A stretch of 10,174 nt of DNA from positions 1 to 10,174 of the forward strand of contig CACYDK010000074.1 of the NCBI GenBank assembly GCA_902773155.1. The letters run 5' to 3'. This DNA comes from an uncultured Ruminococcus sp. (lineage in GTDB: Bacteria; Bacillota; Clostridia; Oscillospirales; Acutalibacteraceae). The stretch's first letter is position 1, and each line of letters opens with the position of its first letter. Below, in pieces: positions 8,401 to 10,174 of this stretch. A program made the translations under genes and the position numbers. The notes under the pieces were generated by a model. It was not told the origin of the DNA. It worked only from the letters and a program-made list of their open reading frames with translations, and ran no database searches.

Positions 8401-10174
8401 TGCCGGAGGCGGCTTCGGTCGAGCTTACGGCGGCACGATAAGTGAAGTAACTCTCGCTGAGCTGCAACGTGTTGAAGCGGCAAATAATAAGGCGGCAGGC
8501 TTTATTGCCTCCGCGGGACCGGGAGATGTTGTAGGCTCCGGCGGCTTGACAATCAATCTGCTTGGCTTGAATTATTTACTTAATGTTAAAAATCTTTTAT
8601 CTCTCGGACAGAATATTCATGTTAAAATATCGGATTCTTCCGTAACAGGTATAGATGACGGATTCACTGTAGAGGCTATGGGCAGCGGAAACAGTAATGA
8701 AGCGTATCAGTATCTCGCGTCAGGATTCATAGCGCAGAGCAACAGTACCGAAATTGATAACTGTCACACTGATAATTTGCTGTCTGTTAAAGCGGCGGCT
8801 GTTCAGGGCTACAGCGGCGGCTTTGTAGGCGTATCCTCAACGGGCGGTCTGGCAGATGTCTCCGACGTTAACGGCGTAAAGAGTTTGCTGTCTGTTGAAG
8901 GCGGTCTTTTGAAGGCGGTTGGGTATCTGATACCGTCATACACAAACTGTACCGTTACTTACGTGAACAGCGGCTATGTAGACGCGGATATCGCGGGCGG
9001 ATTTGTCGCCGACCTCGAGAGTGGTACTGTAGATAATTCCACTATCGCCGATGTGGATGACGCGCAGAATCCTAAATGGACTCACTCTATGAAGGAGCTG
9101 TACGATCCCGGCGCGGAAAAACCGACAGGTGACTTAGCTAAGCAGTTTGCTGTTTTCAATATTGACAATGTTTATGGACGCACTTACGGCGGCGGCTTCG
9201 GCGGAAAGCTTCGTTCAGGCGCGTTGGCTGACTCAGACGGCGGTATTTCGATTCTCGGTAATACCGAATTGAGTATTGAACTCAATGACCTGACAAGCAT
9301 TATGAACGCCTATGTTCCGTTTGTAAAGAACGCGGGAGTGTACAGTGAGAACGGCTTTACAGTCGCGGCAAACACTGTGCGCGCGGGAGATTCCGACTCC
9401 GGCAGCGCCGGCGGCTTTGCAGGCTATATGAGCGGCGCGCAGGTATCTAACTGTGACGTCTATAAATTAAAGAATACGAGCGTAACACCTCCTTCAAATC
9501 TTGAAGCGGTGAACGCGCCGTCCTATTATGACAGCAATCAAAGTACATACGCCGTAACAGGCGGTCACTACGCGGGCGGCTACGCCGGTAAGATAGATAT
9601 CGGCAGCGCGAAGAGCTTAGGCGACGGCTTGAAGATACTCGGTAATTCAATTGAACTGTCAGACGCGGTTTCCGCGCTCTCTGTAGTCGTATCTACAGTT
9701 GAACACTCCGATGTTCAGGGAGCAGGCGGCGGTTTCTCGGTAATTGCGGATGGAACTGACAGTAATGGAAAGGTCGGTATGTCAGGCGGCTTTGTCGGCG
9801 GATTGTACGGCGGTCATATCCAGAACTCACATTGTAAGAACTTCTATTATATTATTGGTCAGGAGACAGCCGGCGGTTATGTCGGTGAATTGGTACCCGG
9901 TAACGTTGCTAATCTCCTTGACAATGGAAATATTTTAAGCAGTCTTGTTGAAGTCGATTCTGTGCTTGCTTCTCTTGTAGAGGACTTTGTACCGACAATA
10001 CGCAACTCAACTACTTCCTGTGTACCCTGCGGCGGCGCTGTCAGAGCTCAGGCGGCTTCCGATTCAGGTCATCAGAGAGGAGTCGCGGGCGGTTACTGCG
10101 GTCACAACGAGGGCGGTCACATCTGGGGTCTGAACACTAACACGTGGGAGCGTCAGAATGACGGCGTCGTCGGA
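5444..10174 (+). CDS. Giant secreted GLUG-repeat beta-helix surface protein (adhesin-like), 3' end beyond window
   Basis: One frame stays open from the ATG at 5444 to the last base: 1577 codons with no stop. The N-terminus is a signal peptide with a basic start (M7-K-K-A) and a hydrophobic core at about 11-31, with cleavage likely near residues 34-42. Residues about 45-260 form a non-repetitive region with YKLANDIPLP and a charged, lysine- and aspartate-rich linker. ILIGNAAQLRAIG (272-284) and IIFRNIDLGG (373-382) match the usual opening of GLUG proteins. From about 446 onward come about 20 coils of GG-F/Y-V/A-G followed by I-x-N-C/S, as in GLUG-motif right-handed beta-helices. Such proteins are large cell-surface molecules of gut Firmicutes, thought to act in adhesion, but the function of this one is unknown. 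An LPXTG or other wall anchor, if present, lies beyond the window. No catalytic motif is visible. A long leucine-rich segment interrupts many coils. The AraC-type gene 87 bases upstream may control it. Confidence 0.88.
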   Translation, partial: MGRMLTMKKAFGLLAVLLALIMVLNIVTPALPEAIMEAFSAATHDYTLKVGDKPAAKASDKKEVAYDNGNILIYNYSQLSMIGSGNSHTYDDGVTVEYKSNASYKLANDIPLPRHTRWQLPKGFKGKIVGEEQKDASLYDEQKDSVYLYHPYQLAVMAMDDADRQPVMSGDADEKTFGSGKVICTDEEGKNYLTYNDDQNYVVSSSFTSEISEKPVSVVSQDKDEPQPASNASKAARTVKNAKVGKAPVGATSDGRDFAGQVIKKIDGKTYILIGNAAQLRAIGTDTEVWTRAYSNSKMIYGGDADLKSSENGSGNFTFHQLNADVLSDWPRAGVNQDTGQVYTDSAHVDDSAFGLAHSWETSEKYTTNANYIIFRNIDLGGSNDPWTPLMFTGNMYGIKSVSGSALWNGSDIGDATELSARTTANRPVISNVFINQSAPIEANKYIGIGFFATVTNEVNVTNIGVSSGTVKVENIELNQVAVHNTATTAKESSSIVDTIARNLGWIVGGLVSSLTTVLSFGSVSLSLGDALSAVLNARTKDSTIYSTGAFAGRVVGDVEITNCAATGNVIVENHKDNTGGFVGYTDGVTQYSGLSQALSGITDFLSSLLNVIPALGLGDLISILLKNGLPLGNLIPTGYLEPHIMNCTVDRLNGDIGQSDTNNNGGFVGLQVGTQIEDCTIQNGNYTVKAQSLGGGFSGVARDAEIKGTLNDLGVDVIDQNQIFSRINDNLENVGKFETQSLLRNCSIEDSYVSVTGGDYLGGFAGALAASYAIDCKITGDGNNTLNVTGSGDHIGGFVGEASLGWFNSIGREAANPNDNSLLAVVRQLGTGLLSSGNEGQNQKLLSLVGLVPSAILGCQISEGPVNVSGREYVGGILGRGQGVYLTESSAEYMNKLTFWQQKNISEKTSRPNVLNNLESVTASGDFAGGVSGELETVNLAGVLDGTLSAGSFNSFTVSEVSVTGVDGGYTVKATGTADNFDGDYAGGGFGRAYGGTISEVTLAELQRVEAANNKAAGFIASAGPGDVVGSGGLTINLLGLNYLLNVKNLLSLGQNIHVKISDSSVTGIDDGFTVEAMGSGNSNEAYQYLASGFIAQSNSTEIDNCHTDNLLSVKAAAVQGYSGGFVGVSSTGGLADVSDVNGVKSLLSVEGGLLKAVGYLIPSYTNCTVTYVNSGYVDADIAGGFVADLESGTVDNSTIADVDDAQNPKWTHSMKELYDPGAEKPTGDLAKQFAVFNIDNVYGRTYGGGFGGKLRSGALADSDGGISILGNTELSIELNDLTSIMNAYVPFVKNAGVYSENGFTVAANTVRAGDSDSGSAGGFAGYMSGAQVSNCDVYKLKNTSVTPPSNLEAVNAPSYYDSNQSTYAVTGGHYAGGYAGKIDIGSAKSLGDGLKILGNSIELSDAVSALSVVVSTVEHSDVQGAGGGFSVIADGTDSNGKVGMSGGFVGGLYGGHIQNSHCKNFYYIIGQETAGGYVGELVPGNVANLLDNGNILSSLVEVDSVLASLVEDFVPTIRNSTTSCVPCGGAVRAQAASDSGHQRGVAGGYCGHNEGGHIWGLNTNTWERQNDGVVG
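6779..10174 (+). repeat. Tract of degenerate GLUG-like coils inside the surface protein
   Basis: GGF-type motifs begin at protein residues 549, 580, 666, 695, 763, 797, 876, 930, 988, 1018, 1093, 1125, 1185, 1249, 1323, 1378, 1428, 1448, 1477 and 1549, after a weaker GIGFFA near 448. The repeat is at protein level and degenerate. Some DNA words are still identical: GGCGGCTTTGTAGGC occurs at 7439 and 8816, and GGCGGCTTTGTCGGC at 7832 and 9785. The tract continues past the window. Confidence 0.85.

Noticed and set aside
5568..9650. Several reverse-strand open frames of 60-100 codons opposite the surface protein gene.
   Set aside because: They have no ribosome binding sites or recognisable domains, and they mirror the glycine- and alanine-rich codons of the + strand gene, so they are shadows.
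7439..10174. CRISPR-like or tandem DNA array.
   Set aside because: Repeated words are short, unevenly spaced and in frame, and they encode GGFVG motifs. They are coding repeats, not an array.

Overview
The window most likely comes from an anaerobic Clostridia bacterium of the Oscillospirales/Ruminococcus kind, probably from a gut community. This is inferred from low-to-mid GC, strong AGGAGG ribosome binding sites, sigma-A-like promoters, short intrinsic terminators, a DapL-type lysine/peptidoglycan route, a Gram-positive CpsC/CpsD pair and a giant GLUG-type surface protein. No rRNA or taxonomic marker is present, so the placement is tentative. Every gene found lies on the + strand.

Region 1 (1-2346) is housekeeping metabolism. 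It holds the 3' part of a TrpB2-type tryptophan synthase beta-like gene with a strong terminator. Next is a perfect-consensus promoter (TTGACA, 17 bp, TATAAT) driving dapL, LL-diaminopimelate aminotransferase. dapL carries a one-base deletion in an A run at 1692-1695 that splits an otherwise complete reading frame; a second terminator follows.

Region 2 (2347-4096) is a compact two-gene transcription unit. It encodes a polysaccharide co-polymerase/kinase-modulator membrane protein (CpsC/YwqC type) and its cytoplasmic BY-kinase (CpsD/YwqD type). The two genes overlap by one base and end at a 12-bp terminator, with no glycosyltransferase genes downstream inside the unit.

Region 3 (4097-10174) is accessory in character. 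An AT-rich intergenic stretch precedes an AraC-family regulator. After 87 bp comes an open reading frame that starts at 5444 and is still open at the window edge (at least 1577 codons). It encodes a secreted surface protein built from about 20 GLUG-like beta-helix coils. Because its stop codon lies outside the window, simple ORF calling misses it and shows only reverse-strand or out-of-frame shadows there.

The most interesting structure is in this giant protein. Its coils fall into two length classes, a short one (14-15 residues from the GGF motif to the following N-C/S position) and a long one (about 44-68 residues). The long class arises because a leucine-rich hydrophobic segment is repeatedly inserted at the same turn of the coil. 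The regulator beside it is a plausible controller, but no operator or promoter in the sequence proves this.
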